In this document: in pieces, positions 50,260-63,600 of the stretch
Layout of the letters: each line of letters opens with the position of its first letter
Position numbering within the stretch: the stretch's first letter is position 1
Program-made: the position numbers and the translations under genes
From: Bryum argenteum
Taxonomy: Eukaryota > Streptophyta > Bryopsida > Bryales > Bryaceae
NCBI GenBank assembly: GCA_037043015.1
Contig: CM073325.1
Location: 20,563,001 to 20,627,000 of the forward strand
Reading direction: 5' to 3'
Length of the DNA: 64,000 nucleotides
The notes under the pieces: generated by a model
Database searches by the model: none
What the model saw: the letters and a program-made list of their open reading frames with translations, nothing else
Told to the model about the DNA's origin: nothing

Positions 50260-51281
50260 TCAGGGCTTGGAGGCATGATTAGTGTGCTGGAAGACCTGCA
50301 CTCGAACGCAAGTCTTACAGCACAAGAAAATGTCAGGCTTCAAGTAATAGAGCAAGCCCGCCACCAGCACCACCGCGCCCGCCGCCGCGCCCACGCCCGC
50401 AGTAATGCCCACTTTGCCTGCCGCTGCCAGTCCTCCCTTGCTATCATTCAAGTCCCCGGGCGGCTCCAGCAGCTGGCTCGATGGGTTCGTCACTGGAGGT
50501 GGCGGCACTGCAGGTGGCGGAGGCGGCGGCATCATTGTGGTCGCTTGACCTGCTGGGTCCGTGGGCCGCAGCGGCACATCCACTTCGTCTGCGGAAGGAG
50601 GATCCGCCACTGGAACTACACTGCTGTCATCCTCCTGCACACGCAAATCATAGATTTCAGCACTTCCCAGTCCCATCCGATCGATCTCTCACCACTGCCA
50701 TAAGCATTGCTCCACTCAGATCGAAAACTATGGAAACGCCAAGGCTCCCGAGTGCGAATTCATCTCAGAATTAGCGAAAACATGAATGTTCATCTCAGAC
50801 TGATCTTCGCAAGAACACCATGGAAGTTCTTCTCTGAGAGCATGAAGTTGATCGATACTACGTTTTCTATCAACGAGAACGGCAGTGTATTATTTGGAAA
50901 TGCAGCAAGTAGGACTGACGTTGAGACTTGAGCTGATGCCAAATTTGGCGAAGGTCTAGAGATTAAATTCTCGAAGCACAGTACATTCCCTAATTGCGAA
51001 AACAGAGCCTTGCTTACAAAAAATTGATAACAAGGCTGGGTTGCACATAATGATCAATGCAAAGCCTCGATGGTTACCGTTGTTTGCAGACACCGTCGGC
51101 ACGAGCGGTTTCTCCTGGCCGGACTCGGTACCGAAAACTTCGCCTGCTGAAGCAAATCAGCATTGTCAAGTCGCACTCTCTCCTCGCGATGACTGAGAGC
51201 AATGGTCTCACTCTGAAGCCAAGCTGCAGTTCTCTGCGCAAACATCAACACCAGCCATACAAAGCGCGTGTACTTCTTCAT
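50260..51281 (-). CDS. Small secreted/membrane protein with proline-rich linker, function unknown
   Basis: Two exons join in phase, 51281-51078 and 50634-50260 (GT..AG intron of about 440 bp), giving 192 residues. The N-terminus MKKYTRFVWLVLMFAQRTAA looks like a signal peptide. The middle is acidic then proline-rich (EDDSSVVPVADPPSADEVD; a run of six prolines, then PPPP). A glycine/alanine/valine-rich segment near residues 145-170 (GVGAAAGAVVLVAGLLYYL) should span the membrane, followed by a short cysteine-containing tail. This predicts a type I topology with the proline-rich part outside. I recognise no family. Confidence 0.6.
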
Positions 51282-52665
51282 GTCGCTAGCGAAATGCCAC
51301 TTTCCTACAATGTTCTAAACCTTCACAACCTCAACCATGGTGCTCCGAACTAATCACACGAGCTGAAAGCTAACCATCCGAAGAATGAGTTTCAATGAAG
51401 AGAGCTAGCTCTTGACTAATAATAATCGTCCTAGGAATCAGTGGTGAGCTGCAAGTCAGAGATGCTCTGATGAGAGTGAGCGGTATTAAGTGCGTTCAAG
51501 CGAAGAATGTGAGTTTTGACAGTTGGTATCAACAGAAGGAAAAAGGGGGGGTGGTAAAATGGAGATAGAGATGGATGGCAGGCGTCACGGGAATCGGCAG
51601 TGGCATCCACATGAGAGATAGTGAAAGGGTGAAAATTCACTTTGCTCTGGCAAGGGGTTCTTGACTTGTCAATATGCAATAACGTACTTTTACAGCATTT
51701 TACAGCGTGGGCACGGAAGTTTACATCAGTGCATTGATACAGGTTGATTTAGTGTCAGCTTACACTGTAATTGAATGTTCGCATGGGATCTTTTGTGTGA
51801 GTAATTGGAAAATCCCCACATTTGATGCCGTACGTGAAAACCTCGTGCTTGGAGGTGACTAAAGCTAGTCATAAAGAAACGGTACATTTGTCATTGCTAT
51901 TCAGATAGCAACTAACTTAGTTCAGTTGCTTAGTCTTACAGCCGAGCTTCGTTATTTGCTCGAAACAGCGCTTATTTCTAAGAAGAGTCCATTTTGGAAA
52001 ACATGGAAAGGTTTATTATGTTCATGCTTGTTGCGTGCCCATACATGATACAATTAAATCACAAGGAGGGGCCATTCAGAAATAAAGTATCTTACGGCCA
52101 ACATTTCTTAAGATTCCAAAAAAACATTTGTGCGGAGATTTTAACATTAATTGGTCCAATACTTCGTAAATTATCCTTTCATCTCATTTGATATCATAAG
52201 TTTCATGTAAGTCATACCTCAGGGTATTGATCTCTGTTTCAGTAAACGTATCAGAGGGATGACACATCGCTTCCAGTCCTTGCACAACGGACCATGGGAC
52301 GTCCAGATGTCAATCTCAAGGTGTGACTTCTTGCCAACAACTTGAATTATAAAGCCAAATGTTCATCCCTTCCACCCGTGCCCAGGGAGCGAGGTACCAA
52401 TGTGTATAAGAAACCTGGCAATAACAATCTTCACGAACCATGGCTGGATAGCGTAACAATTACCCTGCTAAATCGTAAAAATTACATAGATAAATGGTAG
52501 AATAACTCTCGATGTAAATCAGAACTACAGAGTGCTGCTGAATGTAGTATACTATCTACAATATTAGCTACAATGCAGGATGCTACAAGCAACCTTATGA
52601 TACATTACGTTTCGCCTGAGCTCAGCATGTACGTGTTTACTTACTGGATTGTCACAAAAAATGAT
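51282..52665. other. Intergenic sequence
   Basis: No gene is clear. The last codons of the acetolactate synthase gene may lie in a further exon near 52250-52320, which I could not fix. Confidence 0.4.
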
Positions 52666-52854
52666 TCAGGTACAATATTTACGTGGACCACTTAATCTAC
52701 GCCCAATTTGCAGGATGTAGCCACTGGAGTTGCACTTAACAAAGCTTTTGAAATTCCCTGTGGAAAGGCAACCCATCGTAAGAAGAGGAAACGTGACTGG
52801 CAATGTAAATAAGAACATCTTTTTGAAGAATGTATAAGTTTGCTTAAGCCTCAC

Positions 52855-55800
52855 CGTCAAAGCAGCTGGTTCAGATTTGCGCTTGTGGAACATGCCTGGC
52901 AATTCGTGATCTAATATCTCATTGGCCCATGCGTAATCCACGGGCACCTGCGAAATGCTGATGTCAGTTTTCTCACAGTTCCACTGACCTTAGAACTTGC
53001 CGGCGTCTAAATGGAACGCTCAGTTTTCTCACGGTTCCATTTATCGTTAATAGTAGAGGAAATCCATAATTTCTGCTTAAATGAATGTGTGAAGACATAC
53101 TTCTAGCAAGGACTTTCAGGAGTTAAATTATAACTGGATAAACAGACGTCATCTTGAAGAGACAACGTTTCTATGTTAAGATTGATGAAACAATTCCAAG
53201 TGCTTGTAGAGTACATAATTATGGCATGAAACCAAAAAAGTTGAAAAGAACAGTATTCGTCCAAAATCTGGCCAGCAGACATGTCGCAAGTTTACCTCAA
53301 CAAGTTTTACTCCCTTTGGACTGTGAAAGAGGCACTCGTGAAGAATATCTGTGAACTCATCAGCACTTGTTACTCGATAGCCCTTAACTCCGTAGCTGTG
53401 ACAACGACACATATATTAGCGGTCTCTTTAATATATGCAATCCTTCGGCAAAACGGATGATACAAGGAAGACATTTTTGTCCAAGCAATACTTTCTGTGA
53501 CTTAACACCGCTAGAAGGAAATGTTACAAATACAGAAGAAGCCGATATCAAGACTTGAACATGTAGGCATGATTCACAGGCACTCACCTGCATGCGTATG
53601 CAACAAAGTCGGGATTTCCAACATTCAAACCCCACCTGCTCACAATGCCACATATGAGCACATATGCTATATTTTGAGCCTACTGCGTCATTGAGCTCTC
53701 AGATACCAGTATGTCTAGAAAGAGAATATGAGAAATAGTTTCAATTACCAATACACATCTGTAGGTGTAAAGATTTAGAATACATTTTGTCCACAACTGC
53801 TTCCAAATGGGATAAATACTTCTGAGGTCCTGTAAGTACCGTATCGATAGCTAACATTATAAGCAGAGCAGTAATATGGGGTTGTATGTTTAACGCACTT
53901 TTCAAGACCGGCAAGGTTCTGCTTCCATTTAATCATGCCATATGCATTGTCGTTTAGGACCAAGATGGTCAAGTTCAGCTTCAATCGTACACACGTTTCC
54001 AGCTCCTGTAAGCCACACGGTTATACGAAACACTTCAGGATGAATACACGAGTTGACAGGGGATTTAAGCTCTATGAGACAAATATTTCAGTAGTAACAT
54101 ACAAAATGAGAACCTTATAACGAAAGTTGAACTGTTAGCATTAACTTACTTGCGAGTTCATCATAAAGCCTCCGTCACCACAAACAGCAACAACCTTCTT
54201 GTCTGGGTGAAGAATTGCTGCTGCAATCGCTGATGGTAATCCCGCGCCCATGCTTGCCAATGCGTTGTCTAATAGCAACGTATTCGGCTCATAAGCCTGC
54301 GTGTACATCGATGCTTTTCGTCAAAAATCAAGTATATCTCAAGATTAAAAGAGCTGATGCTCAATTCTTGAATACTCTCTGAGATATAATCGTTCAATCT
54401 ACACAAGAAGGTATCAATAATGTCGCAAGGATGTAAAAGTAAAAATCAATTGACGATCACCAGAGGCTATTTACGCCTAATCAACTCTACTATTTCTGAA
54501 GAGGAAAAGTAAGACAAACCAAAAATGATCACTACCTTGTAACACCGTGCAAACCAAATCTTGTACATACCTGTCGAAAGTGTAAGATTTAGAATCAAGG
54601 AAAAATTCTTGACATCAGAGTACTCCAAACCTAGAAGCATGAAAGTTGGAACTTAACAGAATCAACCCCCTGACTATACCATTCACGTACCATTATCCAA
54701 GCACACAATGCCATCTTGAGGGACCTGTTTTCTGCAACCAGATCAAATTTCATGTGAAAGGGTAGTAATGTACTTAGTCTATCTAAGAATCACAATGATA
54801 TCTTCCTTCATTGTTTACTTCTATGAAGTAAGAGATCATGCTTATAAGAGATTATATGTAGCACTCACCGTAAATCAGCGATTATTCGTTGTGGTACAAG
54901 AGGGAAGCTAGGTTCCTTGGCACCTTTCAACAAGTGTGCATCCAGGTCTTTCTTCACCTATTTATCCCTCACAAACCCAAACATCAAACGCTTTTGAGAC
55001 AACAGCATTACCTTGTCTAGTTTAAGGATCTTACATACTTATACGGTCGACGATGAGTAGAGTTAGGACAGCAGTACCCCCATCACGAACGACGTGTCCC
55101 ATGAAGGTTGGTTTTTCAGCTGCTCCTTCAATTGCCAAATCGTGTTGGCTATGTCACCCACGACTTCCAACTACAGAGGCATAGTCACGAAATTATATAT
55201 CCAAGAGTACTACACACGTTGTAACATACGACTGGTGTTACATACGAAACATCGGAAAGACAGTTTTGACATTCATCAGATCCAGAATCGAGAAAATTAA
55301 TCCGAGAGCCAAATTGCCTGACCTGTGGGAAATAAACATCATCCACCTTCGCAGTGTAGAAGTTGATGTGGATAACTAAAGGAGGTTCATCATGCCTGCA
55401 TTTTCAACAGGGAAGAGCTATCTCAAATGTTAACACTGGAGGTGGTGCATTGATGAGCAACACACTGACTATTCTCTCATTTCTGATTAATAAAAAAATC
55501 TCCTTCACTAAGTCCAAACGAGGTGAAAGAGAGGACTCTTACTTCATCATGAAAGGAGGCTTCTCCACCACATCATGACCAACATTGATGATCAAATCAG
55601 CCTTTTCGATACAAACGTGCACATAGTCCTTAGATGATAACGCACAACATCCCAAATACAAGGGGTGGTCCTCTGCAGAAAATACACACCACCGAAGACA
55701 AGTTAAGAACTTTCACTAATAAATAATCTGAGAACGAAACATAAAATCTACAGAACGAGCCTTGATTGCTTGAAGCCATACCAGTCACGACTCCTTTTCC

Positions 55801-57453
55801 CATCATGGTTGTTACGAACGGAATGTGAACTTCATCTACGAACTCCCTGAGCCTGCAGTTACACCCACACAGCCGGTTCATACCTTCCAACCTGGATCTT
55901 ACTTATAACGTCAAGTCATATGCTTTGATCCTGTCACACATCTTATAAGACAATGTTTGTCTCGACGCCACTCACATTTTCTGAGTCAGCTTGCGATTGG
56001 CGCCAGCTCCTATCAAAAGAAGAGGATGAGAAGCACTATGAATCATTTCGACCGCTTTGTCGATTGCTTTCGCTTCTGCAATCGGCCGTCTCACTGGATA
56101 GACTGGAAACGGGTGTGCTTCCGTGGCCGTTCCTGCTATGTCTTCTGGCAGCTCAAGATGCACAGCACCAGGTCGCTCTTCTTCTGCAACTCGGACTGCC
56201 TCTCTCACTAGTGAAGGTACCAAATCTCCATCGACAATTTGTTTTGTGAACTGCATCAAACGGCACAGTCATCGCTGAAATTAAGACTCTAGTGACAAGC
56301 TTACAAAGACTTGATTAAAATTCCGCGTTGCAAATATTCAGTAAACGATGCCTATCAGCCTACCTTCGTCATGGGACGCATATATTCCACAATGTCCACG
56401 ATTTGAAAAGACCCCTGCTTGCTCTTTCGAATTGGCTTTTGCCCTGTAATCATAATCTGTTCCCAATCCCGGCACAGCTCAAAAACGACTCGCACTACAA
56501 CTACATTACGGTCAAAGTGCACCAAACTGTATGATGACTTTATCTCTTTCAGAACCTATCCATAAAGTTTGTGTGCATCAAAGAATTACACACTACTTCA
56601 TAAGACGATATAAAGGATAGGACGTTCGCTCTTAGATGGCATAATCATGTAGGGTTTATGATAAACACCATTGGAAACCCAGCCAGTTGAGCATACGCAG
56701 CTGCTGTAGCGAAGTTCGTCGCCCCTGGACCCAAGGTAGACAAGCAACATCCAGCTTTGCCGGTGAGACGACCAATCGTGGCAGCCATAAACCCCGCCGC
56801 TTGCTCATGCCGTGTCACCACCAATTTTATCTTAGAACTCCGCAATGAGTCGAGAAAATCCAGATTCTCCTCTCCTGGTATACCGAATATATACCTACAA
56901 ATTGCCACCGATATTCGCTCACCATACAAATCCGAACATATAGCTCGCCACACCGATGAACGAACAATATCATTGAGCAATCATACACTATACATGACAA
57001 GTCAATTGAACATGACTGATTCTACGTGAGTAATTTCTCCACACAGAAGCATCGACGAAGCTTCAATCCGTAATGATCCGTAATAAATATTTAAACATGA
57101 AGCTCACCACACCGATAAGCAGGTAATATTACAAACCAAACATATACTATACGAAGTCAATTCAACGTGAAATAATATGCGACTGATTTTGAAAATCCTC
57201 CACTCGACTAAGCTTCAATTCAATGTCAAGAGCAAGATGAAATTAGGTTAAATACGAAGCTCCACAATAATGTGAGAGTTGGCTCATTACGACAGTGTGA
57301 GAATATAACTACATAGTGCCATAGCTCAGATACTTGAGTGCGTGAGCTTCGTAGAAACTGAATTAAGTTACAATGCAGGAATTGGAGAATGCGGGCATCT
57401 TACTCGATGTTCTCATTCTCGAGCGCCTTGACCATGACGTCGGAGGTCTTCAT
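52855..57453 (-). CDS. Acetolactate synthase, bacterial (catabolic-like) type, at least 16 exons
   Basis: ThDP enzyme expected to condense two pyruvates to acetolactate. Exons joining in phase: 57453-57404, 56894-56669, 56468-56364, 56250-55976, 55852-55782, 55672-55543, 55395-55323, 55170-55078, 54957-54869, 54731-54691, 54570-54536, 54296-54150, 54005-53899, 53635-53588, 53395-53296 and 52947-52855: 561 codons without a stop. The start MKTSDVMVKALENENIEYIF matches bacterial enzymes. The catalytic Glu is residue 47 (TRHEQAAGFMAA). Further motifs are STLGPGATNF, ITGQKPIRKSKQG, ERPGAVHLELPEDIA and LIINVGHDVVEKPP. The ThDP/Mg site is GDGGFMMNSQ ... NDNAYGMIKWKQ. The C-terminal end is uncertain: either a last exon follows, or the frame runs on to 52666. 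There is no obvious plastid transit peptide, unlike the canonical plant AHAS for branched-chain amino acids. Confidence 0.88.
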
Positions 57454-57992
57454 GACGCGCGGCTCCTGAAACTCCTGAGGGAAGCCGGTTTGGGTCAATA
57501 AACCACCGCTGGCGGGCCGGGCAGGTGCGCAACGCGGCCTTCGCAGGAGACGCGATGCAATGCTCCACGACCGAAACATAAGTCTTGCTGGATCGGATCA
57601 AACCCGAAACCAACAGTGATGGGGAAATTGGCCGAAGACTACGAAATCGAGGTTGAAGTCGGCATGATGATCACGAGAATTGGTACGTGACTGGAATTTG
57701 GCGGGGTGAAGACTGTGATGGGGAAGGCCGACTTTGTTGCCACTTGGCCAACTCGGATTTTCAAGTGTTCGTGACCCAGCTGGCACGATGTACGCTTGCC
57801 ATGTGGCGATCTGTCCTTTACAGTACACCAGCCTTTTGGGAAGTGGCGAACAATAATTGTTTCATTTCATTATTCTATAACAACAAGATTTTGGCACGTC
57901 TTATTTGAAAGGATTCCTTTGTTCTTGTGAATCAATAACATTTTCTTTATACATGTTTTGTATGGAAATCTACAATTTGTACATATTACATA
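57454..57992. other. Upstream region of the acetolactate synthase gene
   Basis: Probably leader and promoter. Short frames on both strands have no recognisable domain. Confidence 0.4.
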
Positions 57993-57994
57993 TA

Positions 57995-58160
57995 CAGTGG
58001 TACCTGGATAAAATCAACCTCGTTAAGATCAACGTCTAGTTAAGAACGTTGTCCCTGTCCCTTTATTATGCAAAAACGCATTGATTCCTTATCGTCAACG
58101 CTTGGATAAGATCAACATTTTTGTTTATCCGAACACATTTATTTAATCCAAGCATCACTA
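57995..58160. mobile_element. MITE of the CAGTGGTACCTGGATAA family, pogo/mariner-like
   Basis: A 166-bp element flanked by TA on both sides. The left end CAGTGGTACCTGGATAAAAT resembles the reverse complement of the right end (TAGTGATGCTTGGATTAAAT). A second internal pair, GTTAAGATCAACG and AAGATCAACATTTTTG, is also present. Partial copies lie at 22263 and 29354. Confidence 0.75.
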
Positions 58161-58481
58161 TATCCACAATGCTTGATGGTATTTTTTCAAATTATTTAGT
58201 TAGGGGAAGTGTAAAGACGTATACTTTGATAATTATATAATTGATTGCACAATATGACAAAGGTGTTAAATGTATTAGATTGTCTTTACAATGAAGCAAA
58301 AATGTGTTTCATATGCATCGACCTTTGATTAAGGATTTATTTCCTTCCCTTGGAATCTTTGCAATATACATGTTTTTACATCGAACTATGTTTCATTACA
58401 TCGGAATTTCATTTTTAGTATTTCAAAAACAGGTCCTTCAAAGATTAAGTTGTTCTTTTCAATTATTGTACATAGAGTTTA

Positions 58482-60606
58482 TGTCGCGGCCCTAATTACT
58501 CCCAACTCTTTTTCTTCAAGTAAGCCTTACTTGGTAGCGGAATCACGGCTTACTTTGTTGGTAGCAACCGGCCACAACTTAGCTAACACTGCACATGTCA
58601 AGCACACACAATGTTAGCACCATTATTTCTAGTCAAGGTGTCCAACCCACTCGACTCCCCAACTCATTACCCGAACCCGTAAACCGAACTCCCACAAAAC
58701 ACATGGGCATGCCACTTGGTGGCACGGGGCGGCCTTCCACACATGTCCAAGCTCCCAAGGGTGGCACTACTCACCCCGGAGCTAACCGCCCTGCATATTG
58801 TCCAACTCCCCACTAGTCCCCTTCCATTCATGTCTACACTCTCCATTCGGGACATTACCGGAAACCGCACTACTTTTCACGGGGACTAGTTTGGAGCGGG
58901 ACACTTTTCCAACCCAATGTTTCGGGATGCACACAACAAGCATCCCATAGCGCCCAAGGTGCGGGAGTGAGGCTCCATCCCAAGCCTCACCCCCTAGAGC
59001 CACCCCGGCTCTCCTCGGCACCATGTGGAAGTGAGGAGGAGACCACCCCTCCTCATAGTACTCTCTGGAGTCTTCGGTAGGCCCCCCCCCCCTCTTGTGT
59101 TGAGGGGCCTTCCGTGACACACTTTTGTTTTGGAAGACCACCCGTTTTTGCCTTAGCCTCAAAAACGGGCCGTATCTTCTTCTCGGGCTAACTTGTAGCT
59201 CAGTTATCCAAATGGGACGTGCGAGCCCATTTTCGACATCTACTCTTTGAGTAGATGTCGATAGACTCCTCACTTGTCCCAATCGGAGCTTCTATGTGGG
59301 ATCTATGCTCTTCTGAACATTCGGGAGTCCCGGGAGGCAGCAGTCCCGAAGTCCCGATGCTTTGGAGAGCCATATCTCCCAAAGCATTGCTTTGCTCCTC
59401 ACGAGCCTTGGCATTTTGGAAAGATCTTGTCCAGAGCTTTCCAAAGACATGCAACATGCCGCCATTCAAGAAGGCCGACATTTTGAGTCCCAAAAGGTAA
59501 CACTCCCGAGTCCCGGAGTGTCCCGGAACGCGCTCCAACTTTGGAGAGCCATATCTCATGACTCACAACTCCAAATCGCGCGTTCTTTGGACCTATGGGT
59601 GCGTGCTTGAACAAGGTTTGCAACCATGTAAAGCACACCACCAAGTTCGTCCCGAGCACGACGCCATTGCGTGCTGTTTGCTTGGGACTCCCCTTAGTCA
59701 CTTCACCTTGTCTCTTGCCAAGCCCGGGACGTCACTCCCGGGGTCCTCTTGGCTCACCACGGTGTTCGGGCATCCTTTTGAAAGGAATGTGAAACTCACC
59801 CCCACTAAACAGCGTCGATGCCCTCATCGACAATCTCTCTTGTCGGCAGTACCAAGTTCTTGAGGTAGCCTCCTCCTTGGCACTTGCATTGGGTTCCAGG
59901 GTAGCTAGCCCTGCAATGCTCTAAGCATCCTTTCACTTAGAAATTGGCTAAGTCCTCAAAGGTGGCATTAGATAGGTTAAAGGTCCTTGGCACCCTAGAG
60001 TTTGCCTTCAAAGGACCTACAAAATCTAGACCTATCCACTTTGAGACTTACTTGGAATGCCCCCAATGGCCCCAAGTTAGGCTCAACTAGCCTATCATAC
60101 TCACATGACTTAGGAATGAATTCAAGGCTAACCAATACTTTCTTGGTCGCAACACCAAGCCCTCTTTTAAGCACTTAGGCTCTCAAGTGGTGAACTTTGC
60201 TCGCCTAGGGATAATGCTAAGTCCCGCCCGACCTAGCCTTTGCTTCACCCTACCGAGACATGGATGGCCAACCCATGCGTTGACAATGGTCAACCGCAAA
60301 GGGCACTTTTATGAGCCCGTGCCACTATCTTGCTCCCGCCCGAGCAAGTCCTAAGCTTGAGAGTTATGGGGATTCACCCACTCACAACTCCCAAGCCAAG
60401 GTCCCTGTTTTGCAGCATTTCAAGTATTGGCTTCGCGTATCCTTTAACCTCTTCTAACCAACCTAGCAATCCAACATGAGACTAGGACGCATCTCACATT
60501 CAACATGCAATCACGGAAACTTGCCATTCAATTTGCAACTTTATTGTCAACCAAGTATTACAACATGTACCAAATACTAGACAAAACTTAGGCCAAGTCT
60601 ACACAA
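58482..60606 (-). repeat. 3' LTR of a chromodomain gypsy element
   Basis: The segment starts TGTCGCGGCCCTAATTACTC and ends near AAGTCTACACA on the plus strand; the element reads leftward. A purine-rich tract (AAGTGGGGGAGAATCACC on the minus strand, about 60610-60630) sits just inside it. The length of about 2.1 kb is long for an LTR. The short frames inside are not genes. The right boundary is approximate. Confidence 0.6.
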
Positions 60607-63600
60607 GTGTGGTGATTCTCCCCCACTTCAAAGGTTGATGTCCTCATCAATGCTTTCTCGGTGTCTTGGATCTCCGTTGGCTTTCATACCTTTCCACCAT
60701 CTCCTTTGCATTGGCCATGTATTTGGCCTCAACCCATGTTGCTTCCTTCTCATGGTACCCCCGCCACTTCACCAAGTATTCTTTGCCCTTCTTCTTGGTG
60801 TTCCGGCATTTCAAAATGCCTTCTACCTCGAACTCTAGGTGATCACCAACTAGTTCGGGTGGAGGCCGCAACACTTGCTTGCGTTCCGGCCTCACCTTAT
60901 CTTCGTGATATGGCTTGAGCAATGACACATGGAAGGTGGGGTGAACCTTGATCTCCGGTGGTAAGTCCAACTTATAAACATCCTCAAACAACCGTTTTGC
61001 AATGACAAATGGACCCGCATAATTTGCCATGAATTTGGGAGTCAAGCCATCCGGTAAGGTGAAGTTCTTCACATTCAACCACACCTTTTGGCCCTCCTCA
61101 TACTCCTCATGGCGCCGCCTTTGTTAACTTGTTTCACATACCTCTTTTTGTGCCTTGTCTAAATACCACTTGGTCTTCTCAAGTAGTTGCTCTCTCTTGC
61201 CACAAAGTCTTCAAAGAACTTGGCTTCGTTCCAACTCCGATTGCGGTCCTTCCAAAGCTAGGTCGGCGGGCATAAGTGGCTCAATTCCATAAGCCACCTT
61301 CAACGGCGATTTCCCGTAGTGAATGCCTTGATGCATTGTAGCTAAACTCCGCCAAACCCAAGTACTCACTCCAATCACTTTGGTCCGCACTCACATAGTT
61401 GCGAAGGTATTGATTCAAGACCCCATTCACCCGTTCCGTTTGCACATCGTTTTGAGGGTGAAAAGCCGTACTAAATGTCAACTTTGTCTTCATCCTCCTA
61501 AACAAGTGCCTCCAAAATGCACTTGTAAACTTGGGGTCTCTATCGGATACAATCACCTTTGGCAATCCATGGTGCCGCCACCAAACGTTGAAAAAGAGCA
61601 CCGCGGTTTCAAAGGCGGTCGCCGTCCCTTTTGTTGGCTCCATCTCGCCAACTTACTAAACCTATCAACCACCACAAAGATGGCGTCACTCCCTCGTGAC
61701 TCCGGAAGGCTTGTAATGAAATCCATAGAGACACACTCCCATGGACCATCCGGGATAGGCAAAGGCCTTAAAAAACCCACTTGCTTTCGGTATGACACCC
61801 GGTTGGCTTGACAAGTGATACAAGTTTTCACATAATGGGCAATGTCTTGCTTCATCCCGGGCCAATAGAACCTCTTTGAAACCGAGCATATGGTGGATTT
61901 CTCCCCCCTATGTCCGGCCAAGGGGTTGTCATGCTCCTCCTTGAGCACACTCAACCTCAACTTGCCCTTTGGAACATACACCCTGTTTTGCTTGAACTTG
62001 ATCATACCTTGGTGAAGCCGGATACCTTTGGGCTTCTTGCCACACCTAAGTTCATCTAAGAACTTTTGAGCCTCGGGGTCTTTCATATATGCCTCCCTTA
62101 TCCGCTTTGCCAAATCACCTTCTCCCGCATACATCACTCTCAAGACTTGCGTGGTGTTTGGCCTATGTTCATCCTTCCGGTTTAGTGCGTCCGGCACCAC
62201 GTTCTCCCGGCCCGGCTTGTGGATCAACTCCCCATTCATAAGCACTAAGGTATCATACCACCTCAATTGCTTTGGTGTGACTTTGGCTTGTGTCTCAAAG
62301 TACTTCAATTAAACATTATCGGTGAATACCTTGGTCTTATGAAGACCAAGGTAATGTTGCCATGTCTTCAAACAATGCACCACGGCAAACATCTCCTTTT
62401 CATGCGTTGGCCAATTGATTTGAGTGCCATCCAATTTCTTGCTCTCAAATGCAATTGGCCTTCCTCCTTGCATGAGCACTCCCCCGATGGCAAAGTCACT
62501 TGCATCGGTATGCATCCCAAAAGGCTTCTCAAACTCGGGGAACTTCAATACCGGCGGGGAGGAGAGTCTCTCCTTGAGTTCTTGAAAGGCTTGCTCACAT
62601 GACTCGGTCCACTCCAAGGTCAAGTTCTTCTTAAGCAAATCGGACATGGGCTTAGCAATCTTGGAGAAGTTCTTTATGAACCTCCTATAATAATTAGCCA
62701 ACCCAAGAAATGACCTCACTCCTTTTTGTGAAGTAGGTCGGCTCCACTTCTTGATTGCTTCTACCTTCTTGTGGTCCGGTTTGACACCTTGCCCCGTGAT
62801 AATGTGTCCCAAGAACTCAATCTCTTGCAAGCCAAACTCACTTTTCTCCCCATTTGCATACAGTTTATTGTCCCTAAGTTTTTGAAGCACAATTGCAAGG
62901 TGTTGTGCATGCTCTTCCTCGGTTTTGGAGAACACCAATATGTCATCAATGTAGACAATGACAAACACATCCATCTCTTAATGGAACACCGTATTCATAA
63001 GGGTTGTGAACGTTGATGGGGCGTTGCACAACCCAAACTTAGGCATCACCAAAAACTCATAAGACCCATATCTAGTCCTACAAGCGGTTCTCTCCACATC
63101 CTCGGCCGCAATCAAGATTTGGTAATATCCCGACTTCAAGTCGATCCGGCTAAAATACTTGGCCCCCGCCAACCGGTCAAAGAGATCATCAATTCGAGGC
63201 AAAGGGTAGTTGTTTTTGATGGTGATCTTATTGAGCGCTCGGTAATCCACGCATATGCGTAGTTTCCCTCCTTTCTTGTCCACAAACAAGACCAGTGCTC
63301 CATAAGGTGACTTGCTTTGGCGGATATATCCCTTTGCCAAAAGCTCATTGAGTTGTTTCTTCAACTCTACCAACTCCCTTTGGTTCATCCGGTAAGGTGC
63401 CTTGGATGGCGGTGCCGCTCCCGGCACCAACTCGATCTTGTGATCAACCTCTCTTCGTGGCGGTAACTCATCCGGCAACTCCTCCGTGAGAACATCACCA
63501 AAGCCTTGGATGACCTCCCGAATACACTTGGGAGGTGTTGAGTTAGAAGTGGGCTTATTCCCTTCAACTCCCAAATCGGTCCTTAGCATTATCAAGAACC

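Noticed and set aside
50248-50703. 151-residue plus-strand frame rich in His and Arg
   Set aside because: It is the antisense shadow of the proline-rich exon of the membrane protein.
58595-59863. Overlapping frames of 60-166 residues on both strands
   Set aside because: They lie in the presumed LTR of the chromodomain gypsy element and match no protein family.
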